In this document: in pieces, positions 1 through 12,924 of the stretch
Layout: each line of letters opens with the position of its first letter
How positions within the stretch are numbered: the stretch's first letter is position 1
NCBI GenBank assembly: GCA_035582835.1
Contig: JAYKAV010003077.1
Span: 555,066 to 619,065, forward strand
DNA: 64,000 nucleotides
Direction of reading: 5' to 3'
Origin: Phoebastria nigripes
Lineage: Eukaryota; Chordata; Aves; Procellariiformes; Diomedeidae
Notes under the pieces: generated by a model
The model's database searches: none
What the model saw: the letters and a program-made list of their open reading frames with translations, nothing else
What the model was told of the DNA's origin: nothing
Position numbers and translations under genes: made by a program

Positions 1-3000
1 ACCTAGGGAATGGTGGGAACCCCGAGCAGATACGTTGTGACAATCCATTTATTTATTTATTTCCCCAAACTCCAGAGACACTTTAAAAGAATTTCCTAAC
101 ATGGCTGTAATCATTTCTACAGGCAGCCAGCTCTAACTTAATTTTCAAGGGTGATCTCCTCTTCAGAGGCAGCAGAAGGATTATTTTAAAACAGCATATG
201 CAGGTGGCAGAATGAATGCATTTGTTGCAAGTCCAGTGCAGAAGCCGGCACAGCCGGGGTGGACTGGACTCTTCTTGGTTATCCCTGAGGAGGAGCACAG
301 GGCTGAGAGAGTCAAAGAGACTGAAGTTAGTATTTGGGGAAGAGCAACATTTCTTTCCACAGCAGAAATCACCCACTCCAGGTTTTCAGGTCTGTGCTCT
401 CTGGAGAAGAGGATGGGCAGAACAGGGCAGGAGCATCCTTCAAATATCATTAGTTTCAATGAAAAATATTTGCTTTCTTCATTGCTGAGGGTCCATCCAA
501 CCCTGGCCGCCATACCAACACTTGTGTATGATCAGATCCAACCACAGGAGGGGGACAAAGATGCACTTGGTGAGAAAGTTTTATCATGCAAGAGATTTAA
601 TTTAACCTCCAACTACAAGGCAGTGGGGCTTCTCTCCTGTAGGCAGAGGATCAGAGTCCATGCTTTTCAGTCCTGTGTGTTTCAGTCTTGCTGTGCTTAC
701 ACAGCAGATCCTCAGAGTAGGGACTATGCTGTCTTGTTTGCAAAGGTCTTCAGGTAATATTGTCATCACAGGAAACAAGGATGAATAATAATCCAATAGA
801 TACAACAGAGAGTGGGAAACAGTTTGAGAAGAATGTTTTTACCAGCGGGAGATGTTCGCCCTGCCCTTGGCACCGGCAGGCAGGGAGGGCTCCTGTGTCA
901 GATGGTCGGTCTGAGCCTCCCCACTTCCAGCTCAGTGTGAGCTGTGGCTGCCCCTAACCCTAAGCCCGGGCAGGACGTTGGTGGAGTGGTGCTGTGGCTG
1001 GTCCATCTCCGCTGAATCTCACCAGCACTGACCAGTCTGGGGTGATGCCTACACCAGCCCACTCGTACGACCAAGGTTCCCAGAGGGAGACAGCGAACAT
1101 TGCCCAGTCTGTAATGCGTTAGTTGAAAGATGCCCATGACGTACATGAAATACACCCTTGCCCCAGGGATATACAGCGGTCACGGTGTTGCTGGCTGAAG
1201 CGAAGGCAGCCTCTTGCAGGGCTGCAGCCAGAGCAGCAGGCAGCTGGGGCTGGAGATGGAGCTAGCTTAGCAGTAGGGAGAGCAGGTGGCCGAGCAGCAG
1301 GGAGGANGACTTGCCAACCACACACATCACTAGGATCCTGAAAGGAAACAATTTGTTTAACTAGTTTGCCAAATAATATCTATATTATGAGTGCACCAAA
1401 CATTGCTTATTCCTCCTCACTGGAGGGTTCATGTTTCCAGGATGAACATGTTGTTTTCTCCAGTTCATAGCTAGGGAAAGATTGGGAAGAGCTGCTGAAG
1501 CCGCCCCAGCGGCTGCTTTGCCAGGAGCAAGCAGATCTTCACTGTGAGTGTCAGTCAGTGAAGGTAGAGGATGGGTTTGTGCTCCCATAAATCACCCCAG
1601 CTTTCCTTGGGGCCGAGTTTGCTCAGCGTGTCCATGAGCCTTTGTTCATCTCCTTTCAGCTTTGGGTTTGTACCTGTTTGTCCCCGTTTTGGGGAGCTCC
1701 AGGGTGCATGGCAAACACTTGGGGAAGTGGTGCTTCCCAGCCGGTCCCTGTGGCTACCCCTTGAGCCTGATGTTCTTCTAAAAGGCCTCGAGGATGGATT
1801 TTCAAGTGCTCACAACCCACATCTAAGGCCAACTTTTAAAAAGAGTGAGTCCAAGTTCAGTTTAGGGTCCTAAATTACCAAAATTCCTGGGTTTTGTCTG
1901 GAGCTGTTCAATATAGGTCATGTCCATGCTCAGAGCTTTGTATCTGATATTAATTAGTGTGTGTGTGTCGGGGGAGCTGTTTGAACTGGGGCCTCAGTAT
2001 GTCAGAGGGGTAGTGGACATCTAGAAAACAGCAGAGAGAGGGTGACAGTAGGTGTGCAAAGGTGTGCAAGTGTTGTAGAGCTGCAGTACTTTGGTATCAA
2101 AACCTTGAACTACAGTAACAGCATCTGCACTCCAAATCCCTTATAAAACTGAAAAGTGAACTGTCCAAAACAAGATAATGTTCAAGCTGCAACAGACTTC
2201 TCTGATTTTCCTTAAGTGACAGGGTTTAAAAGGAAAATTGATGAGGAGATGGATGTGACATATGACTTACAAGGACATTAGTGTGACTCTAGAAAAACAT
2301 TCATAGCAGTGTAAGATAAATAAACACAGTGGAAAAGTATTTATGGATCTACACTGACTTAAACGGTCACCAAAACAATTTCCTTTTCTGTCTCCCACAG
2401 GAAAAAAATGAAACTAGGAAACATAATAAAAACAGAANCTTCAGCACTCCTCTTGCCTGGCATTTATAGGCTTTCTGGAGCTTGAAAAACACTGGATGCG
2501 CCTGGATATAGACAGTACCAAGCAAATGCACACTTGCTAATCTTTGCAGGAACTGAGGTGCTTTCCCTGCTCTGTTAAAATGCATTTGGGGTCAGTGGTT
2601 TGCAGGTGGGCAGGATGGGAAGGCAGAGAGAAGAGCTGGAAGGTTTGGAAGTGGCGTAACCAGGCAGGCAGCTTCCCCTCTTCTCCCAGTTGCCCTTCCC
2701 CATTGTGACTGCAGAGATATTTTCCTCTAGTGCTTCAGCTTCACTTAACTCTCCCTTTGATCAGTGTTTATAGTAATGGAGCTTGGTATAAGCTCTAATA
2801 TCCCTAAATGCTGTAAATATATATCTATAAACACTAAACAAAACATTCCCTATATAATAAACAGAGACCAGAGCTGTGAATTCAGGCCCCAGACAAGGCA
2901 GATGCACAGCAACAATTCTCAAGGACTTTGAAGTTAAAAGCCTTGCTGTGTAAATGTAAGAGCTTTTGTAAGTCAAACTAAAAGTCTCATTAACGCGAAA

Positions 3001-6000
3001 CTTCCATGATCAGAAACTTGACTAGTTCAGTGAGAATCCCCAAGGACACGAGTATTTAGCACACTTTCTAATTAAAAGAAGAGAATTATGGTACAGCAGT
3101 TAAAATATGTTTTATACTTGTCTAGGAAATATTCAGTAGGTTGTGTATGCAGAGATATACTGCCAGGGCTCTTTACAAATGGGACACAAGCAAACCAAGG
3201 TACAAACAGGCAGAAATGAGTACCTGAGAGTCTCCTGTGGTGTTTTCTGTGTGTTGTCAGCGTGGGTGAGACAGCAGGATTAAGCCTGGTCTTTTTTGGG
3301 CGCTGCAGAAAGTCCACCTCTTCTGGACTCCCCTCCAGACCTGAACTGCAAGGAAATACTGCTCAGACACTGCCGAGGTCCCACACACAGAGTATGCCCA
3401 CCTTCCTCTTGGAAAATTGTATTTCTTACCTTGTGCATGGGGTCCGACGGATCTCTGCCTACTGTAGCTCCTGGCCTGCAGGCAAGGTGCTGGGAACGGC
3501 TGGGCTGGGCGAGCTGAAGTCAGTGCATCCCTTCCTGCTAAGCAGAGGCTGGTAAAAATAAGCAGGTATTGATAAAACTGTGCACTGGGCTTCAGTAAAA
3601 CTGACCCACCATAGGAAGCAGTTTAGGTTTCTGTTTTAATGAGTTGATGCTCCTTCTCATACCACTACTAGTAAACACTAGACCTGGACCAGGATTCATC
3701 CTGTGCACAGCGAGGTGTTAGGAAAGGGCTGTGTGCTTGTGGAAGTCAAGATTTGTCCAGTTCTGGGACATCTGTTATATTCTGGTGAATTTGTGTTAAT
3801 CAGAGCTAGGAGAACATTTCTGAAGAAGAAATAACTGAACATTTAATGAAATAATTTCTTTATTGGGGGGCAGTGAGGGGGAAGAATAAATTAAAACCGT
3901 AGTCCATTTCAATATTTATTGTAATAATTCAGTTCTCTTAAAAACTGCTTTTGTTTCAAATTTCCTGCAGTTTTTGGAAGCTGAGAAGAGGGTGAGAACT
4001 TCATCTAAAAAGGAATATTTTACATCCAAAATGCCATGGATTTTTTAAAAAATGGATTTGAAAAAATATTTGTCCAACATAAAAAACCCCATCATTTCAG
4101 TTTATTACCAGATGAAAACCCATCCCCGTTTTCACATGTGCCAGCAAACTGAAACATCATTTATTGCATGGTTCTGGTGTCAGGACTGGTGACCTGGCTA
4201 AATTCCTGTTTGAGAGCTCATCTGAATTCAAAAGCAAAACTCTTGATGAGTTCAATAGGCTAAATATTCTACTTTTTGACAGTCTTTGCTGTTTCCTTTG
4301 GGCATGACGGTCTCTCTTTCTGCCCTAAGCTATTTTATACTCTTTTCCTGGCTTCTTAGTACTTGCTGCACCCTGCTTGAGACCAGCCTGCATGGGTGGG
4401 TGGTGAACCCATAGGTAGGTGTAGGCTTTCGTCAAAATAGGAATCTCAAAATCTGGGTGGGGAACCTGTTTGTCTCCCCTCGGTAGTGTACAAGGGAGAT
4501 GTACTCACTTATGTGCTAGTATATAAACCTGATGTTCTGAAGTGCTGCTCTGACTTACTGTCATACCACTGGGAAATGCCACAATAACCATGTATGTAGG
4601 TGGACCAGAGTTACAAAGGGCCTCTTTATAGCTCTTGAAAACTGAATGCTCATTAATGCAGCTATATGGAAGCAGGACTGTCAGGAAAATTGAGTACGAA
4701 TTTGAGTTTTAGGATGAATTGAAAAGCCTATGGTTAATGTAAATGTGTTTTGAGAATGCTTTGTGTTCAGAGCCAAGTCCTGAAGTCCTCCCTTCCTCAG
4801 GCAAAGACTCACTGGCTCCAGCTGCAGCTGAGCCTGTGTCTTTGCTCAGTCAAACCTTGAGAGATAAGTCAATTGAAACACATTTAACTTTTGCAGGTAT
4901 GCAGCCTTGAGTGGATTGTCAGTACACCCAGAATTACAAATATTCATGCGTGCTTCATTGTCCATATGTTAATATAGCACTTATTTTTGAAAACAGGGTA
5001 AAATATTTCATTAACCCTTAAATACAGAATATCACACTCATTTGAGACATGGTGTTTTCAGGAAAAATTTATCCAAAGCACTGAGTATGAATAGGAAAAG
5101 GAGAGGGTGGGCAGAGACAAAACTTCAGTATCTAGAAAACAAATGAGTTCAGGTGGCTTTAGTTGAAAGGGCTAATTAAAAAGTGGAAAAGCAGGTGAAG
5201 TCAATAGGATATAGGAGTGTGAGCTGGGGGTGCTTTTTGAGTGACAGGTTAGCGGGGTACTGGGTGCTCACTGCCTTCTCAATGCGGCTGCCTCTGCAGC
5301 CTCGTATGCCTTGTCCAAGCTGCTGTATCGCTCTGTACAGAATAATCAGGGCAAGTAGAATTATGTAAAAGAGTTTTTCATTATTCTTTTAGTGATAGCA
5401 GTATTATTATTTTAATGAGCAGTTTATTCATTATTATTACTGCTCTGTTTTATTAGCCTGTGCTACCATTTGTTTAAGGAACTGTCTCGTGAGCTGTAAA
5501 AGAGGAGAAGTGAATTACGTGGAATCCGACTGACTTCAGTTTATACTGGTGGGAGTCAAAAAATAATTGACTGGTTTTATGAGCTCAGTGAAATTGGCGC
5601 AAGTATTGCTTTTTGAAAATGTAGAAGCTGCCTACGTGGTATGAAAGGTGTTTCTGTGGTGTATTCCCCTTGAATTTGGCAGAAAACAGCTTTTTATGCT
5701 ATCAGTTTGACTGGGTCTCTTAATGAACAGCTGTTCCTCATTGGCAGCCACCAGTTTCTTGTGGATTATTTCTGAAACAGCAAGAGACAGCAGCAATCAC
5801 TTCTGTTACCCTTGACTAAAGGCTGCCTGTCAAAATGTTTCTTCAGTCTCTTGTAGTGAGAATTAGGATATTTTTCCCAGCTCATGAGAAGTTAGGTGAT
5901 TTCAAAGGATTTCCCAGCCTGCTTCAGGATTCCTCCCAAAAGTCTGATTTGTGAATTTTATGAATGAAGAAATCTCTTTCAGATCAGGTCAACAGAAACC

Positions 6001-7069
6001 TTTCAGGTGAGCCAAAATGCTTTTCTTACCTTTGACATCCTTTAAACTGCTTCTTTTTTGGTGTAAAATAAAGACAAAATTTTAAAAAAGTTATTTCAAA
6101 ACAGAAGGTTAAAAGTCTGAAAGTTTCATTTTGAGAATGTGGAATTAAGATACTTCCACAACTTTGAAACTCTTTGAGACATATTAAGTGAAATATTTAT
6201 CAGACTAGACCTTTCTAGGGCTAATTTTGCATGAATGACAGAATACAAGCAGATTTAATTTAAAACTTTTTTTTGTTTTTATGGTAGCAATGCAAAAGCA
6301 GTGCTATTTTGGGAAGGTCCCCTCTGTGAGAGCTGCTGCTGCTAAAATTAGTAGCTTCTGATGTCTGCCATGTGGCAGTACTTTTAATATAGGTAACCCT
6401 GAGTCAAGGTTGGAGACTGATGTCCCATTTAGTTTCTCACCAGTGAACTGTTGCGACTTGCCATTTTCTCCTTCCACTCTGGATGTTCTTAATCCAGGTT
6501 AGTAATTGCAGTGAGAAGGAAGGAGGAAAACAGACTCCACAAGACTGGGTGAAATATAAACACACGAGACACCCCTTTGCTTCAGGCTCACGTGGTAGGT
6601 AGGGAGGAAGGCGAGCGCACACCTGGATCAAACCAGAATGTGCCCAAAGCTTTCCAGATATTTCTTGGGGTAAATAATATCAGATTTTAGCAGCATTTCC
6701 ATCTTTTCTACCTGATGCTGAGGAAGGTGCTTACACCGTACCTATTTGGTGCTGTCGGGTTTATCAGCTGGTATCCCCCCACCCTGGGTAGTACTCTAGG
6801 AAGCATCAGTGCTGTTTGGGAAGTTGAGGCTCCTCTTACAGGTTACATCTGTTCTTCATGTGGTCCCTTCAAGCTCCTGAATGCCTTCAGCAGCCAAGAT
6901 CATCTTCAGCCTCCTCCCAAAATCTCTTTCTGCTTTACTTTTCCCCACTATACTCTACATCTGCCTAAGACAGTTTTCTTTCTGCTAGCATTTTCACAAT
7001 ATATATGAAAACTCCAACATAATTAAATAAACCAGTGCTGAAACCCCCCAAAGAACAATTATCTCTTCC
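1..7069. other. Single-copy non-coding stretch
   Basis: No gene is supported here. The longest open frame (212-757, plus, 181 codons) has no domain, signal peptide or motif I recognise, and it is overlapped by frames on both strands, as expected by chance. Small low-complexity items are an (ATTT)4 run at 47-62 and one and a half telomere-like hexamers (CCCTAA type) at 951-967. Single ambiguous bases lie at 1307 and 2438. The rest is mixed-composition DNA with no dispersed repeat that I could recognise. Confidence 0.6.
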
Positions 7070-7290
7070 AAGATTTCTGCCGGGAGTATTTCACAGAAAA
7101 CTTACATGTAATTAGTACATCGAGCTCCACTGCAGCATTAAATACAATGCATTAGGGCTCATAATGCCGACTTCTCTGGGATTCCAATTGACCAGCAATA
7201 GCGAATTTGTGAGCGATGTGCAGACTGACTGGTTTTATATATTTACACACTGTTAGTCTAATGATTTTCAAAGCTATTTAAAGTTTATGC
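7070..7290. promoter_or_regulatory. Candidate conserved non-coding element
   Basis: This AT-rich stretch contains a homeodomain-type core (TAATTAG at 7109-7115), CATTA/ATTAG repeats around 7135-7155, and a CTAATGATTTTC run near 7258. There is no microsatellite, transposon or open frame. The composition resembles vertebrate developmental enhancers, but conservation cannot be measured from one sequence, so the call is an inference. Confidence 0.25.
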
Positions 7291-7416
7291 TACCCCAGTC
7301 TCCATTGCTTGCTAGGACTCCAGACTTGCTAGGCTGGTCTCCTCCTTATCCAGTATGCCTCATCCTTTAAACGGCTTTTCTCTGCCATCTGTATTATCAG
7401 GGAGAAAGAATAGTCT

Positions 7417-7690
7417 TGGAGGTTAGAGCACCAGACCAAAACTTAGCAGAAATGGATTAATTGCGTGGCTGAGCTATAGACTTCCAGTGGATGAATCACT
7501 TAGGGCCAGATCTTGAAAGGTATCTGGGCCCCCAAAATGCAGACAAGGTTACTCCAAAATACTTGCACATCCAACCCTCATTGATTGCAGTTGTCTTAGG
7601 TGCCTGAACACATCAAAAGTTGTCCGACAAGACAGGGGCCTGACCCAAGATATGATGAAGTCAACAGGAAGACAAAAGAAAATCAGCGGC
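7417..7690 (+). repeat. Old tRNA-derived SINE remnant (MIR-like) with a palindromic tail
   Basis: The stretch from about 7420 begins GGTTAGAGCACCAGACC, which resembles the tRNA-derived head of MIR-type amniote SINEs. About 75 bases later come GACTTCC and AATCACTTAG, which match the conserved SINE core region. The tail from 7505 reads GGCCAGATCTTGAAAGGTAT and later TAGGTGCCTGAAC, followed by GGCCTGACCCAAG and GATGAAGTCAACAGGAAG. Such tails are common in old amniote repeats. The copy is very diverged. Family assignment is from memory and could be another SINE of the same superfamily. Confidence 0.5.
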
Positions 7691-8880
7691 TTTGTATTAG
7701 GTGATTATTGAACAGAGAGCCATCTTACTTGTAAGCAAGGCTCAGGTGCAAACTCAGAAGCACTGCTTTAAAGCCTGGCAGTATTAATGATGGAGGATGC
7801 TGAGCTGGCAGCTCTCTTGCACTTCCTAAAGGGAAGGATTTGCCAAGAGGGATCATAGCCCTAGAAGTTGTTAGTTCTTCTAACAGCAGGTTGAGTTGTC
7901 TTTTGTTTTTCCAAATGCATATATACATGCCTCCACACTGAAGAAAAACAGCCTAGAGGAATAATCCTATAGCTCTGATTCAGATCAGCTAATATGCCAA
8001 GTTACCAGGAGGATGTCTCCTGGAAAAAAAATAATATCCTGATAGAAAGGGAGATTTCATACTTAGATATTTGGAGTCCTTTTTATCACAAAAGAGGAAG
8101 AACAAGCCATGCATGACAGATATTAGGCATGTTACTTAATTTGCTACTGGAAAGTACCGAAGTGCTAGGGTGAGAAGGGAGATGTATGAGAACTGATGTA
8201 AAACAGAATATTAACGCTGGAGTGTGAGCACTACTTTATCTTGAAAGCACCCCTAATAAATATTTTCAAAGGTATAAGATGAAGTGAATCCACTGGGTAT
8301 TAAAATCTGGAGGGGCGACTAGTCTGAAAACAGGTTTTGCAAGGAAGGTGCTCCTCGGGGACGGCAGGGAGGCTTGGGATGTGCTTCTTTCCTTTCCTGC
8401 AGGTGAGCTGCCCAGCTGCGAGCAGAGCTCCAGCAGGGCTGGCACAAACCTTCTGGCCCCCTTGTGCTCCCTTCCAGCTTCCCTGCACCACAAAATGATG
8501 CAGATTTGTTTCTTGTAAACCAATGTTGAATGACTCCTTATGGGAGAGCTCTTGGGTTTGGTTTGGGCTATCATTGATTTCTGCCATCCCTTAGGCATTA
8601 TCCTCTGGGAACATCAGAGGAAATGGGGATTTGATACTGCAATTTCTGTAAGGGCTGGTCCTAACCTAGATGGCTTGCCATTGCTAGAACGTCCAGCAAG
8701 AGCAAAAATGGTGGTGTATTCACTGTTGGGATAGGAGTTAGAAACCCTTTGCTAGAAAAATGTGTAATGACCTTTTAAAGGGAACTATGTAACACCATGC
8801 ACTGTCCTATAACATGATTTTATAATGGAGGAAACAGGAGGGTCTGGGCGGTACGGTGCAGACACAGAGAAGTGAGAGCT
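7691..8880. other. Single-copy non-coding stretch
   Basis: I see no gene or recognisable repeat. Two overlapping minus-strand frames of about 100 codons near 8266-8598 read different frames of the same DNA and show no family motif. The stretch ends at the sharp CR1 boundary at 8881. Confidence 0.55.
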
Positions 8881-8993
8881 CTGGAAGTATTTAAAAGACG
8901 TGTAGATGAGGTGCTTAGAGACATGGTTTAGTGGGCATGGTGGTGTTGGGTTGATGGTTGGACTCGATGATCTTAGAGGTCTTTTCCAACCTT
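8881..8993 (+). mobile_element. CR1 retrotransposon 3' fragment, upstream copy
   Basis: A CR1 LINE 3' end, starting abruptly at CTGGAAGTATTTAAAAGACG and running through GATGATCTTAGAGGTC to CCAACCTT, where the assembly gap begins. The same 113-base segment recurs after the gap at 9318-9431 with about six differences by eye, so the two are separate copies or divergent haplotypes rather than one identical sequence. Only the last part of ORF2 and the start of the 3' untranslated region are represented. The expected 3' terminal short repeats would lie in the gap. Confidence 0.85.
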
Positions 8994-9278
8994 NNNNNNN
9001 NNNNNNNNNNNNNNNNNNNNNNNNNNNNNNNNNNNNNNNNNNNNNNNNNNNNNNNNNNNNNNNNNNNNNNNNNNNNNNNNNNNNNNNNNNNNNNNNNNNN
9101 NNNNNNNNNNNNNNNNNNNNNNNNNNNNNNNNNNNNNNNNNNNNNNNNNNNNNNNNNNNNNNNNNNNNNNNNNNNNNNNNNNNNNNNNNNNNNNNNNNNN
9201 NNNNNNNNNNNNNNNNNNNNNNNNNNNNNNNNNNNNNNNNNNNNNNNNNNNNNNNNNNNNNNNNNNNNNNNNNNNNNN
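8994..9278. other. Assembly gap (285 N)
   Basis: A run of 285 undetermined bases, flanked on both sides by CR1 sequence in the same orientation. Open frames drawn through it are artefacts. The flanking near-repeat is a sufficient reason for assembly failure here, and the stated length may be an estimate. Confidence 0.99.
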
Positions 9279-9450
9279 TGGAACAGGCTGCCCAGGGAAG
9301 TGGTGGAGTCACCATCCCTGGAAGTATTTAAAAGACGTGTAGATGAGGCGCTTAGGGACATGGTTTAGTGGGGCTTGGTGGTGTTGGGTTGATGGTTGGA
9401 CTTGATGATCTTAGAGGTCTTTCCCAACCTTAATGATTCTAAGTTCTAAG
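9279..9450 (+). mobile_element. CR1 retrotransposon 3' end, downstream copy
   Basis: This copy starts at the gap edge with TGGAACAGGCTGCCCAGG, a conserved CR1 ORF2 segment (W-N-R-L-P-R-E-V-V-E-S-P in translation). It continues through the 3' untranslated region and ends near 9450 in degenerate ATTCTAAG-type terminal repeats. By eye it differs at only about two positions from the minus-strand copy at 63854-64000 before the tail, so both probably belong to one recently active subfamily. The 5' portion is truncated or hidden in the gap. Confidence 0.9.
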
Positions 9451-12400
9451 AGCACAGACCTGCAGGTAACATGGGGCTCAAGGGCCACTAGTCCTTCAGC
9501 TATGAAAGACGACGCCTACGAGGAGGTATCACAGGAGGGATTTTGTCATTGGAAAGCCTAGAAGAGATGGGGAGCACTGCTGGCAGCCAAGTGAGGACTA
9601 ATTAAAGGACTAATTACAGCACTGAGAAGTGAAGTTAATGACAACAGTTAAACAAAGCCACATAACAGTATGTAGTAATTTAGTAGTGACATGTACCTTC
9701 TCAACCTGCTGACTATGAGGTGACAACATTGCAGGGCTATATTAAAGGAAATACCAAGTCCTACAGATAAAAACAAATATTTTGAGTGGTTGAGTCTGTC
9801 TCCTGTCTTTGACAAAGAGTGACCGCCACCCCGAGACCTCCAGCATCCACCAGTGGACAGCAGATGAGACTATTGTGCCATGGTTGCCAGATGCAAGCTG
9901 GATGCCAACCCCTGCTACACGTCAGGAGTGATTCTGTGTATGGACGAGGCCTTTTGCACCGCTGCAGAGTTTCTGAGCAGCAGAGCCCTGGCTAAGCCTC
10001 TGCACGAGCAGCTGAATTGTCTCCTGAGCTCTCTTTGGCCCTCTGATGTGTGAACACAGAGCGGCAGTGAGGATCCAGCTCTTCTAACCTGTTAAAGTTG
10101 TGGATGAAAATACACATCGCTGCCCTTGAAGAAGTGGAATCAGAGGAGTCTGTGATAGAGGAGCGCGGCATGGATGAAAGAAGAATGTGAAGGACTTTGA
10201 ACATGTAAGAGAATGTGAACAGGCGCGATCCCAGAAGAGAAATTCTTCAGGGAATTAGAAGGAAAATAGATGTTAGGGAGGCAGGATTAAAACTGTTTGA
10301 GGTCAGAGGGGGGAAGCTGGATCTTAGTTTTGATCATGAAAAGGCCGAGAAGAGGGTAAGTAATCTGAAATCAAAGTATGGAAGGAAATCAAACCTGAAC
10401 ATTAAACAACCTGCATATCTCTCCCTTGAAGAGATGAGATCCAAGGACCCAATAAAGCGGGGTGAGAGGTTACATCCTTGCAGAGGGACAGCCTCCACCT
10501 GGAAAAGGGTCCAAAATTCCCCCTGGTCTGACAGAGACGGGGAGAGGGAGAATGCTTGCCGTGGCCAAGAAAGTCTCACTCATGACACGCCTTGGAGGAT
10601 GGACCAGCAGGTTAGCACCCATATCCCCACCAGAGCAAAAGGGAGTTGTGCGGTAAATGGGGCTTTTTTTTTTTTGCTTTTAATTTCCTAATGGGAATAA
10701 TGTTTTCCTCTCCTCTAAGTGCCCAGTTCTGGCACTGTCCAAATGGCAGAACTTTTTCTGTCTCTGCTGAAGCCCTCGGACGATGCCCCTGAGTCGGGCT
10801 GGCTGTGAGCCAGAGGAAAAATCACAGCTTCTGCAGCGAGATCCTTATTTAAGCTGCTGCTGAGCTGCGCGCGTACGTGTGTGCATGCTTGTGTGAAGTG
10901 TCTGCCAAGTTGATGGGCTGGAGCTTCAGAATTAACAATGTTGACTCAGGCCTGAAGACTTTAAAAGAATTTATATCAACAAATTTTAAAGATCTTAAAA
11001 TACACAGCTTGAGTAGCCTTAGGTTTCTCAGGCAGCTGCCAAATCAAACTGAATAATAAAATAAAACTGAATAATAAAGTGATCACACAGTGTAAGATCA
11101 AGACAGGGCCGAGTGAGAGGCACCTCCAGTAATTACTGGATTGGGAGCAACCTCCTGACAAGCCTTGAGTTTCTGCTGACATGCTGAGAACCAAAAACAG
11201 CAACAAAATTTCCCCAAATGAAAACAGCTCTTCCCTTGCCTGCCGGCTTACTCCCTGTTTACTTCTTTTGCTCTTTACTGTCAGCAAGACCTGGGTAGGA
11301 GAGGTGCCAGGTGGGGCAGATGAGCCCAGGATGAGGTGTTGCTGGTCCAGAGCAATAGTGGCAGGGAGGAGAAGAAGAGCTGGGAGTGACCCAGGGCCAG
11401 ATGGAGCCTGCAGGAAGGGGGATGTCAAAGGAGGACTAGATCCCAAACAGGATGATGCTGATGGAGATGTGAACCTGGCACCAAAAAGCACCGATCCCTG
11501 CTTTTAGGCTGCTGCCCACACCTAGGAGGTCTGTGTCCTCCTGCCCTCTCCCCAAGGGCTGCCAGTGCAAGTCTCACAGATGCCAATGTCCCCTGTGGCA
11601 GCCCAACCTAAGCCCAGCAATGGATGGCTACCTGCACCCATGCTGCCCCAGCGTTTCCNATCCACCTTGTGTGGAGCCAGATCACCTTCCGTCCTTTGTC
11701 CACCTTTTATTACTGGTTTTGCTTAAAAGCCAGCAAAAATCAATATTAAAAGCCTAGTGAGGGGTTTTACAAAAAAAAATTAAATTGCCTTGAGATGCTC
11801 GTCCTTCATGATTTGTATTGCAGTAATGCTACAAAGCCCTAAAAGGCCCAAATAGGAAACTTCAGTTTGCTTTAAAGCTACATATGTTTTGTCTGAAGGC
11901 CCAGAGGTTTTTGATTAAAAGATTTCGGTTTTTGATAAAAACATTCAGGCAAAAATGAAGCTATTGAGAAAGGGGAACCAATTTTTATTCCTTTTTGGTG
12001 ANGTTTTTCATGAGATAAAATGTAATTCCTGAGAAGCTCTAACTCTGGTCCTTTTTCATTCTTAAAATGTTTCTTTCTCTCTAGGCTCTCGGCATCTATT
12101 TCCCATTGTCCTTTCAGAGTGCCAGGGCAAATATATCTTTCTATTTTGGTATTGTCAAGAGGTAAGGTTTGTAGGGAAAGGTAATATCTTTTCTTAGAGT
12201 AACTGATAGAACTGGGGAAAAAAAGGGACTTATTTTTGAGCATAGAAGCCCTGTCTGGCTCTTTTGTTTATAAATTACCCTTCTATTCTCCTGGAGACCT
12301 TCCTGTCTCTACACTGAACTCTTTTAACTCTAGCGTATATACTCAAAAAGTGCGCTCATCATTTATCTTTACTGTTACTGCAATCTTCTCGTCACCTCTG

Positions 12401-12924
12401 CTTTCTTTGCTTCTTCAGCTACTTACTCTTCTCTGTTTTGCAATCTTCTCAAGTGGCATCTGTAGCTGATATTTTATTACTTGTGTATGCCTTTCTCTAA
12501 TCCTCCATTATTTGGGGCATATCCTTTGTTATTTGTGTTAGTCTTTTCTATGCCCTGGGGATATTTATTGCTAATTGATTCACATAAATGGGAAGGTAAA
12601 CATTCATTTCTCTTAGAATACACATTTTACTTGCAGCGGGACAATCCCTAGAGCTTTTATTCTTTCTTTCTTTCCTTTGTGGTGTTATGCATAGCTGGTT
12701 GGAGCTAAAATGGAATGAAGCACACCTCTGGTAAGGTCTGCAGTGCACTGAGCAGCATATTCAGGATTTGTGTTGCCTCCTTTGAGACTCACTGACCACA
12801 CTGGGAGATGTAACAATTTCCGTTGAAGTCAGTGTTAGATGTACCTCCACCCCTCTGCGGGGGAAGTATCCTCTGCAAGCCCTTAAAAGGGACAGACAGA
12901 CTGACTGAGGCTTGGGGAGGAGGG
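9451..12924. other. Single-copy non-coding stretch
   Basis: No gene is supported. A 158-codon plus-strand frame (10215-10691) encodes a charged, lysine/arginine-rich hypothetical product and runs into a T12 homopolymer at 10664-10675. A 171-codon minus-strand frame (10976-11491) has a hydrophobic C-terminal third. Neither has a recognisable domain or a partner exon. A 15-base direct repeat (AAACTGAATAATAAA) occurs at 11046-11060 and 11064-11078. Ambiguous bases lie at 11659 and 12002. Confidence 0.55.

Noticed and set aside
212..757. 181-codon plus-strand frame
   Set aside because: No domain or motif is visible, it is overlapped by frames on both strands, and its length is reachable by chance in 64 kb of six-frame sequence.
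951..967. Interstitial telomeric repeat
   Set aside because: Only about one and a half copies of the CCCTAA unit, well within chance.
8785..9368. Frames of 136-176 codons around 9 kb
   Set aside because: They run through the 285-base N gap and partly read CR1 sequence.
10215..10691. 158-codon charged frame as a possible gene
   Set aside because: It ends through a T12 homopolymer into hydrophobic low-complexity sequence, has no recognisable family and no supporting neighbours.
10681..10735. Possible SINE 3' segment (AATGGGAATAATG)
   Set aside because: A single short AT-rich match with no head or core nearby.
10976..11491. 171-codon minus-strand frame with a hydrophobic end
   Set aside because: The hydrophobic segment is encoded by AT-rich direct-repeat DNA (11046-11078); there is no homology and an opposing 108-codon frame covers much of it.
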